Shown here: positions 50,301 to 61,439 of the stretch, piece by piece
How positions within the stretch are numbered: position 1 is the stretch's first letter
Layout of the letters: every line of letters starts with the position of its first letter
Source: Mesostigma viride
Taxonomy: Eukaryota > Streptophyta > Mesostigmatophyceae > Mesostigmatales > Mesostigmataceae
Assembly: GCA_009746045.1 (NCBI GenBank)
Contig: RPFO01000448.1
Span: 1,722,547 to 1,786,546 of the forward strand
Reading direction: 5' to 3'
Length of the DNA stretch: 64,000 bases
Program-made: the position numbers and the translations under genes
Notes under the pieces: generated by a model
The model's database searches: none
Told to the model about the DNA's origin: nothing
What the model saw: the letters and a program-made list of their open reading frames with translations, nothing else

Positions 50301-51645
50301 TTGCACGCTGTTTGGTAAATGCGGATTCCATGGGAAGTTGGGTTGCACGCTGTCTGAGTCGGGTAGTAACGTGCAGAAATCATGTTACGAGACGATGTGC
50401 GGAGATGCACGAAATGTAGCACTTGTATTATGGCGCTCGATCAGGTTCTTCCTCGCTGCTGCGCCCCAGCAACCTATGTGTACTATTCTACATTCCTTCT
50501 TATCCTTGGTAGTCCACTCTCATGCGCATATCTTCATTGCGTCTTCCTTCCTGCCTGCATGCCTGTGGTGCTCACCCGCGCATATACATGCGGTTTCCAA
50601 CTTGCTGTCCCCCTCCCCCAACACTTGTACACAACCAACCCTCTGACACGAACCATCCTGAGTCCTCGACGATGGCATGGGCGGGTCCTTCACCACACCG
50701 CCCCACCCCACCCAGCCCCAAGAGGTGCTCCAGCTGCGCTACGCACCGCCCAGCGCCGCCGCCGGCTCTGGCCCTGGAGGTATCTCCGACCACCGCCTGA
50801 ACATCGCCTCGCTGGCGCTGCAGGCGCGCGACGTGCCCGTGACGGCACTAGCATTCCCGCCCCACGAGGAAAACGCCTTCTTCGTCGGCGGTGAGGATGG
50901 CGGCCTCTACTCTGTCGTTCGGCACGGGAGCGATGCCCTCCGCTCTGGCATCCGCGAGAGCTTTCTCGGCATGGCCGCAGGCGGCCATTCCACTGCTGGG
51001 GGGCTCCTGGGTCCCAGCGGCACGCTCGTCCCTGGGGCCTCCGCAGGTGCTGCCGCGGGATTGGCCGGTGGAGACAAAGTCGGCATCGGCGGCGGGGCGC
51101 CCAGCAAGGCGCACGCGGGCGCGGTCACAGGGATGAGCTGCCACCCTGGCTGGCCGGACGCGGCGATCAGTGCCAATGTAGGCGTGGACGTGGCCGATGC
51201 GCGCCGGTCCACGGGTCTACTTCTGACATCCTCCACCGACTGGACGTGCAAGCTGTGGAACACGAGGGCCCCCGCGGCCGGGCCAATGCTCACGTTTGAC
51301 GAGAGCGGTGACTACTGCCATGCGGCCGTGTGGTCGCCCATCCACCCGGCGCTCTTTGCGCTCTCCTCGGGCGCGGGAGACCTGCAGCTGTGGCACCTGA
51401 ACCGGTCCCTGGAGCGCCCCTGGGCCAGCGTGGCCAGCCCCAGCAAGCGCGCACTCAACCAGCTCGCGTGGCTGCAGGACGGGCGGCGCGTCGTGGGGGG
51501 GGACTCAGGGGGGCAGTTACATGTGTTCGAGCCACCTGCGGATGTCTCGCAGCCGCTGCAGGACGAATGGGAGCGCTTCGAGCGCACCCTGGGGGAACTG
51601 CATCAGCGCGCCGTGGCCAGCAAGGGCGTCCCTGGCCTGTTGTAG
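47346..51645 (+). CDS. Cytoplasmic dynein-1 intermediate chain (DYNC1I type), four exons
   Basis: Intermediate chains scaffold the cytoplasmic dynein motor. The N-terminus binds dynactin and light chains, and the WD40 propeller binds the heavy chain. Exons: 47346-47462, 47744-48167, 49386-50233, 50716-51645. GT-AG borders and phases agree, giving 772 residues. Residues 12-38 form the charged single helix (KAWLNEKRKRLEELRNAKNE) that opens this family. TYEKVCQTD (148-156) matches the light-chain-binding motif region. A helical stretch ALIMERVLSTHRDYDFLQDY precedes the propeller. WD blocks follow: GLVLLWSLQL, GGCYSGQLVMWDVR, TDGRVCVWSPSML, SSTDWTCKLWNTR, WSPIHPALFALSSGAGDLQL and GGDSGGQLHVFE. 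The closing DEWERFERTLGEL is also typical. Long Gly/Ala loops are species-specific insertions. Intron 2 holds a perfect hairpin. Confidence 0.94.
48584..48611. repeat. Perfect 11-bp hairpin in dynein intron 2
   Basis: AAACAGTCAGC, loop CATGTT, then GCTGACTGTTT. No relation to the flanking exons. It could be a DNA palindrome or a small RNA stem. Confidence 0.7.
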
Positions 51646-52780
51646 GGCCGTCGATGCGTCCAGCCCGAAGCGTGCACTTCAGGGAATGTGATCACTGGCT
51701 TCTTGCGTCAGAACACAACAAGCTCATTTCGAATCTTGGCCTCGGGCTTTTTATGGAAAGGTATCGAAGTTTCAGGAATGCCTACCACTCCCTTTGCAAT
51801 GCTTACTTCCTGGTAGCTCTGCTTGAAGTCCTATGTTTTCAAGATGCATGCAAATGGTCTTTACCTGCCATTTGACCTGATTGTGCGCCTGAAGTGCATC
51901 CATGGTCTGGACAATGTGAATTAAGGGTGCTCTCCATCAGAAACCGAGTGCCTTGCGGCCACCCAGTACGAATGCATGACGCTGGCGTCAGTGCCATGCG
52001 TCTAATAGTGGTCGTATGCCACGACTGCTCATTATGGCTGCCTTCAGGGTTGGCACTTGGAGGGTAATAAGACTTATACTTGAGACAGGCAGTTTGTTGC
52101 GAGAAATGTGGAGCATGTGCAGGATGACAAAAAATCTGATGCTCCAAATGCTCGCATGTGCGTTTGTGGGTACACATGCATCTTCAAGTGTTGGCATGCT
52201 GCGCAGTGCACCACTAGCCTGATTGTTGTTTATGCACATCTCGTCAACCGTTGAGACTGACTCCAGCTAGAGTTGACAGGTTTTCACCAGCCATGTGAAG
52301 GAATGGGCAGTGCATTGCACTTGATGCATCGCCGTAGTGACCTGTCATGATCAGAACTTGTCCCTTGATGCACTAGCTAGGTGCAAACTTTTTGGGCAGC
52401 CGTACAAGGTTTATTCAGATCAATCTGTCTCCAGTTCATTAGTGAGACCATTCGTTTGTGGCACAATTTTGGTTTATCAAACGTCTATCCAGAGTTTGTC
52501 AAGTTGCTACTTGCATACCTCCCCATTTGCTGGCCATTCTTTCAAAAGCTTAAGCGAGACAAAGTTCTGTCTCTATAGAATATCCGCTTAAGCACTAGAG
52601 CTGGGCTACTGAATATGTTTCTTAATTCTTGTTAGAGCCGTACAGTTGCGCGTGTTGCCTAGCTGTATCAAGGAGACAACCAGGTATATCTGAAGCTATA
52701 GCTAGGTAGCTGATGGTAGGTGTCGTAGGTAGCTGATGTAGATAGAGTAGACCGGTAGGACTGTTTGCACCCATCCATCC
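51646..52780. other. 3' flank of the dynein gene, nothing recognised
   Basis: AT-moderate sequence without dispersed repeats, domains or TGTAA. It probably includes the 3'UTR. Confidence 0.4.
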
Positions 52781-52850
52781 ATCCATCGGGGTTAATGCTC
52801 TGTGACTCCCCAACGGGAGCACAAGTCTAATTATATAGCTAGGCACACAT
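52780..52850 (+). repeat. Terminal hairpin module
   Basis: CCATCCATCCATCCATCGGG, GTTAATGCTCTGTGACTCCC, CAACGGGAGCAC, AAGTCTAATTATATAG. Same layout as 36776-36845 but with an unexpanded CCAT edge. Confidence 0.8.
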
Positions 52851-52854
52851 GTAC

Positions 52855-53372
52855 ATTTAATCAATTAATTAATTAGAAACATAACTCCGTTGGGAGTATC
52901 TGTAGCACATATCCCTGAGAAGGGGCATATTGAATTGAATTGAATTGAATTGTAACATAACTCCGTTGGGAGTATATGTAGCACATAGCCCAGAGAGGGG
53001 GCATATGGCCTATCATACATTCTAAGCTACTTCCTGCAAGGGTGGGAATGTAAACAACACTTGCTCTAGGTGCACTAGGGCACCTGCACCACCCAGAGTT
53101 TCAGGCAACACCCAGCGAAGGGGAGCCTGTCATAGGTGGGGAAGATCATCATGGCTATACAAGAGCTAGGACATGGCTTCTCTACAGAGAGCATCTCTCT
53201 GCATGGCATAGCATGGCGAAATTCTTAATGCAACATCCACGGGGGTCCCGTTATAGGCATGGCTTGGCTAAATTCTGTAGGCAACATCCATGGGGGGCCA
53301 TTATGGGCGCACATGCGCGTGGGCCACATGCTAGGCTAAGCCTGACTAATCTACACTACTGGTATGAATTCC
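52855..53372 (-). mobile_element. 3' end of an ORF1-only retroelement
   Basis: On the minus strand the ORF1 stop at 53373 leads through a 3' region into CTATGTGCTACATATACTCC, CAACGGAGTTATG and an (AATTC)n tail at 52951-52927. A second, shorter 3' end with a TAAT tail follows at 52922-52855. The same 3' region occurs after the ORF1 copy at 59110-59480. Confidence 0.75.
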
Positions 53373-56300
53373 CTAGTCTGAGGTGGCAGGAGGGGGCTGC
53401 CAGGGCTTGTGGTCAACGTGGATGACCGCCCCCCTCCAGTATACCGGCTTCCCCCCTGCGTTGTGCCGGAGCTGAAGGTAGGTCGGCCATAGCTCGCGTC
53501 GCCGCTGTTGCTGGGCCAGGGTCAAGTCGTCGTCCAGCGTGAAGCGAGTCCTCGAGAGCTTCTTGCGGCATTTAAGGAACGACAGCTTGTCCGCCATGTA
53601 CTTAAAGGTGAGGAGCACGGGTGCCGGGCCAGCCTTCCCCCGCGCGCGGGGGAGGCGGACAGCCGACATGTCCAGCTCACCAGTGAGTAGCATGGGGGCA
53701 AGAATGTCGCGCCTAAATGCCTCAAGAAGGCTCGTGGAGGTCTCACCTGCCGGTTGGTCGAAGTGCTTGACGATGACATTGTGGCTGCGCCGGGCGATGT
53801 CGGCTTCCTCGCGAAGGTCGAGGGCTTGTTGCTTGAGTTGTGCCGAGATGGTGGAGGTGGTGGAGGTGGTGTGCTGCTTAAGCAAGTCCGCCCAGGTGGA
53901 GGGGGCATCGCCGGCCGAGCCAGCAGGCGCCGGCTGGGCGGCGATGTCCTTCACCGCCTGGGCGGTGAGGCCGGCGGTGTCATGCAAGCTCTGAAGGGCG
54001 TTGGCGGTGGCTTGAAGGCGTTGGTCGAGGTCGAGGAGCTGGGCTTTGATGTCGGCAGTGGAGGCGGAAATGGCAGTGGAGGTGGAGGCGGCGGCGGTGG
54101 AAATGTGAGGAAGTTCAGCAGTCAGCGTGCCGCCGATTGCTGCTATGTCGGCAGCAAGGGGGGTCACGTGCTGCTGAAAAGCTTCCGTGAGGATGGAGCG
54201 GAGGGTGGGGACGGAAAGGGGTGAAGCCCAGATCTCGGCGTCAGAGCGCTGGAGAAGGGCTAGTTGAGGATGGCGTGCTGGAGATGGGGGCGGCCGCAGC
54301 CGGACAGCCCGTAGATGTGGGCCCAGCGGCTGCCGTCTGGGCAGAGGAGGCGATTGATGGAGTCAGGAAATGGAGGCACAGGTCGTAAAGCGAAGCGTAA
54401 TCCCCGAAGAAGATGCAGCGCATAGCATCGGTCGGAGAAATGGTGGCCCAGTCGTAATCTGCCGGACCTTGAAAGGCCGGGGCCGAAAGCTCGGTTCTGG
54501 GCGTGAAGACCCTCCTGTGTCGTCGGCTGGGCGGGTGCGCTTGGGGTCAGGCGATGCAGATGCCGAGGCGTTAACCCGTGTTTTTTTACAACGCGATACA
54601 TCGCGTTGTAGGGTTAGAACGCGATGTATCGCGTTGTAATCTGACACGTGGCAAACCTATTAAACATGCGATTTTTGGTCTGAAACTTTCAAGACAGGTC
54701 AGAAACATCTCATAGAATTCAAGAAAAAATCCTGGTATTTTTGGTATTTTTTTTGTGACAGCTGCAAACAAATATGTACCACTGAAATCAGGCATTTTCG
54801 CGGGACGAAGGTGAAGACGACGGCGATGGCGGCAGGTAGATATCTTGCCAGTTTTCGCGCGAATTTCAGTGGCTGTTGGGTAGCACGACCATGATGATGC
54901 GTTCAAAGGTTGATAATTAGGTTTCTACGAGTTTGTTGAGGTACTGGGGCAAAGGAAACGTAGTTTTTTCCAGTTTCTCACCCAACTTTCATGCGGAAAC
55001 CCTGGAAACCGGCATACATATTATTACGTCAAGACTCGGGTCTGCTGCGGCACCATGCTTGGTATTTCCATGGTGTTTCGACTTCTTAACACATGTTTAT
55101 TCATTCCGAACGCCCGGACTCTCGGCTAAACCGAGATTTGTGCAGACTTTTATTGGGTAGCTCCGGGCATGATGGTGCCTGCAAATAGCGTAAGGCGTGA
55201 CCGTGGCTATTGCTACGGTATGCTGTATTTTCCTGGAAATGGCCTCTGCCACCGGCTCAATAGTGCTTGCAGGCGTAAGTATATCGTGTTTCTACCTAGT
55301 TTCTGCCAGTTTTCCACTTATTTCTACCGACCTCTGCCCAGCCTCTCTAAGACCGCCATCCTACTCGACGTTGCTTGCATGTCAGCCATAGCAGGTTGCA
55401 GTTGTGCAGTATTTAGGTGCTGTATACGTCGTCAAGCCGTTCATATATCGTGAGGATTGGATGTTGATGGTTTATACTGCGTTGATTGTGCAAGAAGATC
55501 AGCTGGGTGCCCATAATCATGGTGTATAATCATGTGTTGTTAGCATCTTGCCACCATTTGCTAGCATGCATTCCAGCGTCATCTTTGCCTGCATGTAAGC
55601 TCATGGATCACTCAACCTATCAAAGCCAAGCCTTGCATTACACGTGCCTCTTTCTTTCAGTATTGCACGCGTTATCGAAAACCCAGCACCTCCATTCCCA
55701 CGAGGCATGTGCTCAACACGTTGTGAGAGTGGATGATGCTTTGGCTATGGCTGCCTGATTCAGTCATATTAGGTCATCCAGTCATGATGTTTGATGCATG
55801 TTTGATGCTGTATAACTTATACAACACCTTTTTTCAACGTTTTGACCCTCCAAGCTCACTATGGCCCCGTTTATGGGGCTCGGGTCGTTGCGTAATGTTG
55901 TCAAGGGCTCTCATGTTTCCCACTGCGTTGTACTGCGTTGTAATTGTGATGCTAATGAAAAATAGCTCCAGTGGCCCAATGGGCCTGAGTTTTGTTTCAC
56001 AGAGCCTGCATATGTTGCCCATAGCTCGTGCAAGAAGCCAGATTTTTTTCATGAACCATTTGTGAATAAGCGCATGACTTGTGACCTAGGGTCAAGAAAT
56101 CGCGGTCATGGTCAGACCCCCCTGTATTCGAACCAGTGTATCTCTCTAATGAATAAGCAGTTTGTAGGTCTGAGTAGCTCAAAAAATCCTTTGATTAAAT
56201 ATGGGCTTTCAGGAAAGTATATACATGACCATGAAAAAAAATTTTCCTTAGGTGCTATACGCGTTCTAAAAAAAGCTTACAACGCGATATATCGCGTTCT

Positions 56301-56475
56301 AATTAAAAAAACACGGGTTAAGCCCGGGGGGTTGCTGGACGACCACCAGTGCACGACTAGTGTAATCGCCGCCTGCCGGACCTGAAGGCGAAGCTGCAGC
56401 CTGAGCTGCAGACGTATTTTCATTGCCGAGCGCAGCCGCCAGGCTGCGTTGCGTCGAGGCGCGTTTGTTCGCCAT
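53373..56475 (-). pseudogene. LINE ORF1-type gene, copy 1, split by a DNA transposon
   Basis: It starts at ATG 56475 (ANKRASTQRSLAAAL), is interrupted at 56321-54571, then continues LNASASASPDPKRTRPADD to the stop at 53373. The C-terminal 264 codons are open: an Ala/Thr-rich coiled-coil-like part (DIKAQLLDLDQRLQATANAL, EEADIARRSHNVIVKHFDQ), then LLTFKYMADKLSFLKCRKKL, TLDDDLTLAQQQRRRELWP and KPVYWRGAVIHVDHKPW. This is the layout of L1-type ORF1 RNA-binding proteins. A frameshift lies near 54400. No ORF2 follows, so this is an ORF1-only unit whose 3' tail matches LINE-B. Confidence 0.85.
54575..56317. mobile_element. piggyBac-like element (non-autonomous)
   Basis: TTAA is duplicated at 54571-54574 and 56318-56321. 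The termini are perfect 14-bp inverted repeats, CCCGTGTTTTTTTA. Next to them are near-palindromes: CAACGCGATACATCGCGTTG and TTAGAACGCGATGTATCGCG on the left, TTAGAACGCGATATATCGCG on the right (reverse strand). Removing 1,743 bp plus one TTAA restores CCCGGGCTTAACGCCTCG, the sequence of the ORF1 fragment at 7070 (CCCGGGCTCAATGCCTCG). TTAA targeting and CCC-starting ends define the piggyBac superfamily. The internal ORFs are short and show no transposase. Confidence 0.92.
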
Positions 56476-56640
56476 ATATTGCGTTTTAGATTCGGAAAAT
56501 TATATCAGCATGTGCGTCTTAAGTAGAAAGACGAAGCGATAGTGATATTCACGGCTAAATTCGGTGCTCAAACGTGAAAGTTATGAGCTCCGACAGCCAT
56601 GGCTACCTCGTGGCCGGGCATTGTATGACATATAAGGGGC
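56476..56640 (-). repeat. 5'UTR of the ORF1-type element
   Basis: Matches 6780-6908 (reverse complement), including AAGACGAAGCGATAGTGAT and AATTCGGTGCTCAAACGTGA. A related CCAAAACGTGAAAGTTATGG lies at 62852. Confidence 0.7.
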
Positions 56641-57775
56641 ATTATTATGGCTTTTAACTCTTCAACCGTCTGGACTGGAACCACCGGAACGGACTGAGTT
56701 TGGGTATCTTTGTGCGCCTGAGAGTAACTAGCCAAATAACATTTTCTGGCCCACCCTTGGAACCAAGCATGCTTTTATATCAAATAATGTTTGGGAAATT
56801 TGGTTGGTCACATATCTATGCCCCATGCATGCTATAAATAGCACCCCCCCCGGGGGGGTACGGTGCACATGGGGTTGGAGACATATATAATGCATTATAG
56901 ACCATTTACACAAATCAGGTGGCCCTGGCCTTTTAAAGGCAGTTTATTAGAATCACAGGCATGCCATCAATGCATTCACAGCATGAAATGTCACAGAACT
57001 GCACATGCTAGCTAGCAAACAGCCCAAAATAGCTCAGACCGTTATAACGGTGCAAGCTATTTTGGGACGGTTGCTAGAACTGCCGTATAGGTTTCCTATC
57101 CCAAAGTGGCACAAAACAACAACTAGATGGCCACAAAAGCAATGCCAACACCATGTCCAGCATATAAGACACAAGCTCATGCTATACAATAGGTGTAAGG
57201 CTCATATCAAGGCCTAAAGCGCGCGTACAAAGGGTGGCAAGGAGCTACATCACTAACACACCCAATGAACGACAAAACACCTCTATGTTCTTGGAAACAA
57301 TGAATAAAACAATAGGAATAAGTTGGTATAATGCTCCCATGCAAACAGGTTATGTGTATCTCCACGATTTTCACATGCAATGGATGCAAAACAAGAAGGT
57401 GGGCGTTGGCCAGCAAAACAAGAAGCCACGCCTAACACTGGTCAGAAAAGAACTTGTCTCGGGGTGCTTGACCAAGGAAAAGCATTGGGTAATCAACGTT
57501 ACCATATTAGTGACCGATAACAATCGTTACCTCGCTATTTCCGTTGCAGCATCAGCTAACGGTGACCAAACATGGTCCAAAATCTGCTTGACCTGATGGT
57601 ATTCCCCAACCATGACAAGCCGATGCGTAGAGGCAGCAAAACAACAAAAAGACAATCACAACCCCTCGGTAATAACTCTGATATTAGCTTTAAACGATAA
57701 TACAACTATATACGGCTAATAGAACACGCTTGGAGGCTAGAACGTACCAGGTCGGTACAGCAGATTACCTTTCTT
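56641..57775. other. AT-rich spacer with one unassigned ORF
   Basis: A 120-codon frame at 57234-57596 (+) lacks an ATG at its start and has no recognised domain. Nothing else is supported. Confidence 0.35.
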
Positions 57776-58065
57776 GCGCGAGCCAGCACGCCAGAGTAAT
57801 GGACGTAGCCTCGAGCCTTTACTGGCTGCCAATGCTAATAAATCTTGTTGGGAACAACGTACTAAATTGATCGATGCGCAGATGTCTGGGAAAATTCGGC
57901 CTAGCAACATGCAGCACTCGCACCATCACTGCCTGGCCGCTAACGTCATTTGCTGCGCCGACCAGCACCCCGAGACCCATCTACGTACCTCCGAACCTTC
58001 CATGGCTAGGGATATTCAATTTTTAGGATCTAAGAATCATGCCTACAAAATTTGAGTCCAATACG
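57776..58065 (+). pseudogene. Relic of a transposon-borne sequence, copy 1
   Basis: Collinear with the minus strand of 60297-59990 at roughly two-thirds identity. Shared blocks are TGGACGTAGC-GAGCCTTT, CCTGGCC-AGGATAT and ATCATGCCTACA. One frame reads ETHLRTSEPSMARDIQFLG then NHAYK, against ETYLRTSKRCLAKDISFSR then DHAYI in the other copy. Protein family unknown. Confidence 0.6.
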
Positions 58066-58369
58066 TCAAGCCATTCTCTCGTACCAGTCAGTTCTTTGCA
58101 CCGCCATAGCCGTGCGCGTCAATATTTTTCCTGCACGTCGGTCCCGTTGGACCATGGTACCCCCCTAACTTTGCTCAAGCATTTCTCCCTGGCCAGGTGT
58201 CCAAAGTACGGTCTGAAGTGCTCTACGGAAAGCTGACGTCTAGATCTTTCGATCCCCCCAGGTTTGACCGTTAAATTATTATTGGCGCGGCGCCTGGTAG
58301 GCGCACAAACTCAGTCCGTTAGAGTGGTAGGACTTCAACTGGTACCACGAAAACGGCGCGAGAACGGTT

Positions 58370-58640
58370 TAAGAGTTAATACATTCTGGCTACTTCATGC
58401 AAGGATGGGAATGTAAGCTACCCTTGCTCTAGGTGCACCAAGGCACCTGCACATGATTGCTCATGATGTATCGTGCTATGGCAGCTATACCCAGCTAAGG
58501 GGGCATGTACATTTGGCTTAATAATTCTAAGGCATCAGCTGGTATATTAATTAATTAATTAATTAAAATCATAGCTCCGTGGGGAGCATATGTAACACAT
58601 AGCCCTGAGAAAGGGGCATCTATGCACTACAATACGGTTC
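58370..58640 (-). repeat. Retroelement 3'-end fragment
   Basis: Minus-strand 3' region plus the end CTATGTGTTACATATGCTCC, CCACGGAGCTATG and a TTAATTAATTAATTAA tail (58549-58566). The hairpin loop has changed, while the stem GCTCC/GGAGC is kept by compensating changes. Confidence 0.7.
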
Positions 58641-58699
58641 GTAGGAGACGCGAAATGAGTGAGAATGTTACCCGAGCGGTAACGAGGATTCGCACCGTT

Positions 58700-59110
58700 G
58701 ATTTTAACATATGTTTCTTTTTTTGCGCCATTTGGCGAGCATCGACTGGAGCCTGAACCTAGCGGGGGGAATCGTGCGGGGGAATCTTGCGGGGGAATCT
58801 TGCGGGGAAAAATTCCGAACGTGAATTTAGCGAAGTCCTACTACATTTTGCTTGGTACACGGTACTACAGTTTCGTCACTGAAAATTTTCTCTAGTTGCG
58901 TTGGTGTTTCGTACAATCCGCTGAAATTTTCGTGTTCAGTGACCAGATCACAATTTGATCCGGGCGCAAAATGATTGGCTGTACGGTACGAACCAAAAAC
59001 GAAATTTTAGTATCTAAGTCCCGCAGCGCTTGCTGAATTTGCCCCGGAAGCCCGGGGGCACTTTCCCCGCTGAAAAAGGTGTCCGCGGAAGCGTATTGTA
59101 GTGTGGGTTT
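58700..59110. other. Spacer with short G-rich repeats
   Basis: GCGGGGGAATC(T/G)T is repeated three times at 58768-58806. Otherwise nothing is recognised. Confidence 0.4.
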
Positions 59111-61375
59111 GTAATACAATCAAGGCGACAACCTGCAGGTGTAGGATCAAAGAGACAAGGTGTAGGATGTACGACTATCACCTGCTCTGGGTGCACTAGG
59201 TGCACCTGCACCTCCATGATGGTTCATGCCTCCTAAACAAGCACAGGCACCCAGGGGGGGCTTGAGGAGAGGGCCTAGAAGGCCTGCATGACATATGGGG
59301 TGGACGGAAGGTATGTGGCTAGGCTATAGCTAGGGTACACATGGCCTCTCAGCAGGGAGTAACTCCCTGCATGGGCAAAGCATGACTCGAAATTGCTACG
59401 GCTATTGTAAGGGCGGGTCGGTGTGGGCCCATAGTCACGTAGGCATACATGGCCACGTCACTAAGCTTTCTAGTCTACACTACTGCTATAAGTATTCCCT
59501 AGGCTGGGGTGGCTGGGGTGGGGCTGGGGCGGCAGGGGTCGCCTGCCAGGGCTTGTGGGCGACAGAGTTCCATTATACGGCGTATTGTACGGTATTATAC
59601 GGTATAATACGCGTTATACAAGGTCGAGCGGATAATTTTTATCCGTTTTATACGATTTGCGTATTTTTACGTATAATACGGCGAATAATTCGTATAAGCG
59701 CGCGTATAATGGGGTTTTCGCGCTCATCCGAGGTACGGCAGCCAAATTTTTCGGGCGGGAACTAAGGCGGGAATGCAAGGGAACTTAGAAACACTACGGA
59801 AACCATCCACTGGTTGACATTTGGCGACCGTGAGACACAAGGATCTTACAAGCAAGCTACACTGTAGCATGGCAAGTTGGCAACCCAAGTTGGCAACCCT
59901 CCATGCTGTTTAGGTCTCTGCCCTTGCCTCTCGGGCAGCCATGCACCGAATATTAATGTAAGTCATACAGAAAACTGACTGGTACGAGAGCATGGCCGCT
60001 TTACATTTTCAATATGTAGGCATGATCCTTAGGTCTTGAAAAGCTTATATCCTTGGCCAGGCAACGTTTGGATGTGCGCAGATATGTCTCGACCTTCTGC
60101 TCGATGCGGCAACCTCGTTTCAGCAACCAGGTGGCGACCGTGCATGTGCTAACTGTTGATAGGCGGGAAATGCTCCTACATTTGAACGCGGATAGATGTT
60201 TCACGTTATTCCTTACATGATTTATAAGCGACGACGGCCAGGAAAGGCTCGCAGCTACGTCCATCAGGTGGGCATGCTGGCTCCGTCAAGAAAGGTAATA
60301 TGCGGTTTTGATCTGGTACGTGCTATCCTGTTCACGTGTTCATTGTACTGTATCAAGTTGTTAGGTGGATTGTAAAATAATCGTAGACCTGTAATGGAGG
60401 TTTTCTGCTTGTCTTTTGGTTGCTTTACTGCCTCTACGCATTATTGGCTCGTGATGGTTGGGGAATACCACTACGACATGCAGATTTTGGACCAGATTTG
60501 TCTGCTATTAGCTTATGCTTCATCGAAAGCAGTGACGTAGTGCTTGGCATTGTTTATAAATATGATAAGCTTGATAACGCGATGTTTTTTCTTGCTAAAA
60601 ACATCTCGAAACAAGTGGTTTTCTGGCCAGATCTAGCCACTATTTCTTGTTTTGCTCGCCAAAGTCAGCCTTCTTCTTGTGTGCTCCTCATGCATACAAG
60701 AAACATGGAGATGCCCAGGACCTGCTTGCATGGAAGCTTGCATAGCCATCTTACTTCTTTTGCTTTTTTCATCTTTCCATTTCATTTGGCGTTGTTTTTT
60801 AGGCTATAATGCATAGGTAATCTAGCTCCTCGTGAACCCCGGTTTACACGTCCAGTGTTCCCAAGCACTGCTGAGCAGTGGCAACCCATGTATCATGTGT
60901 AATTTAGTGTCAGAAACATGTGGACTGCTTGAAATGATATCAAAATGCATGAAATAACCCCAAAAACGATTAAATCCAGTATTTGCGTATAATTTCCGGA
61001 TAATACCGTATTATACCGTATTATCCATTATACGGACCCCGCGCGTATAACCGCGTATTGCGTATAATGGAACGACGTAGATGTCCGCCCCCTTCCAGTA
61101 GACCGGCTTCTGCCCCGCCATCTGCCGAAGCTGGAGGTAGGTCGGCCATAACTCCCGTCGCCGTTGTTGCTGCGTCAAGGTCAAGTCGTCATCCAGCGTG
61201 TAGGCGGTCCCCCCAAGCCGCTTGCGACACTTGAGGAACTCCATCTTATCCGCCATGGTGTCAAAGGTGAGGAGCAAGGGGGAGGGGCCGGCCTTACCCC
61301 GCGATCGAGCGGGGAAGGCGGGTCACCCCCCGCGGCTTGCCCTTACCAGTGATAGCCATGGGGACAAGGATTTTG
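59110..61375 (-). pseudogene. ORF1-type element, copy 2, split by a hAT-like element
   Basis: The C-terminal ORF1 part (MLLTFDTMADKMEFLKCRKR, TLDDDLTLTQQQRRRELWP, KPVYWKGADIYV) lies at 61375-61081. It continues across the insertion at 59567 with HKPW-type coding and the 3' region down to about 59110. 5' truncated. Confidence 0.82.
59568..61072. mobile_element. hAT-like DNA transposon remnant
   Basis: Perfect 12-bp inverted ends TTCCATTATACG are bracketed by an imperfect 8-bp duplication (CGACAGAG 59560-59567, CGACGTAG 61073-61080). Both subterminal regions are crowded with TATACGG/CGTATAATACG words, as in hAT elements. ORF1 copies 1 and 3 show the uninterrupted target (GGCTTGTGGCCGATGTAGAT at 61522). 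1,505 bp long. Internal frames are short, so it is non-autonomous or decayed. It contains the relic shared with 57776-58065. Superfamily assignment rests on ends only. Confidence 0.8.
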
Positions 61376-61439
61376 TAGCTGGTGTATAGGGCCCGTATAA
61401 TAGGCGTACATGTACAAGGCCACGGTGGCTAGGCCTTAC

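Noticed and set aside
57234-57596. 120-codon open frame as a gene
   Set aside because: It has no ATG at its start, no domain, and lies in a repeat-rich AT-rich spacer.
60420-60809. 129-codon frame inside the hAT-like element as its transposase
   Set aside because: No recognisable transposase motif and no ATG at the start. Too short.
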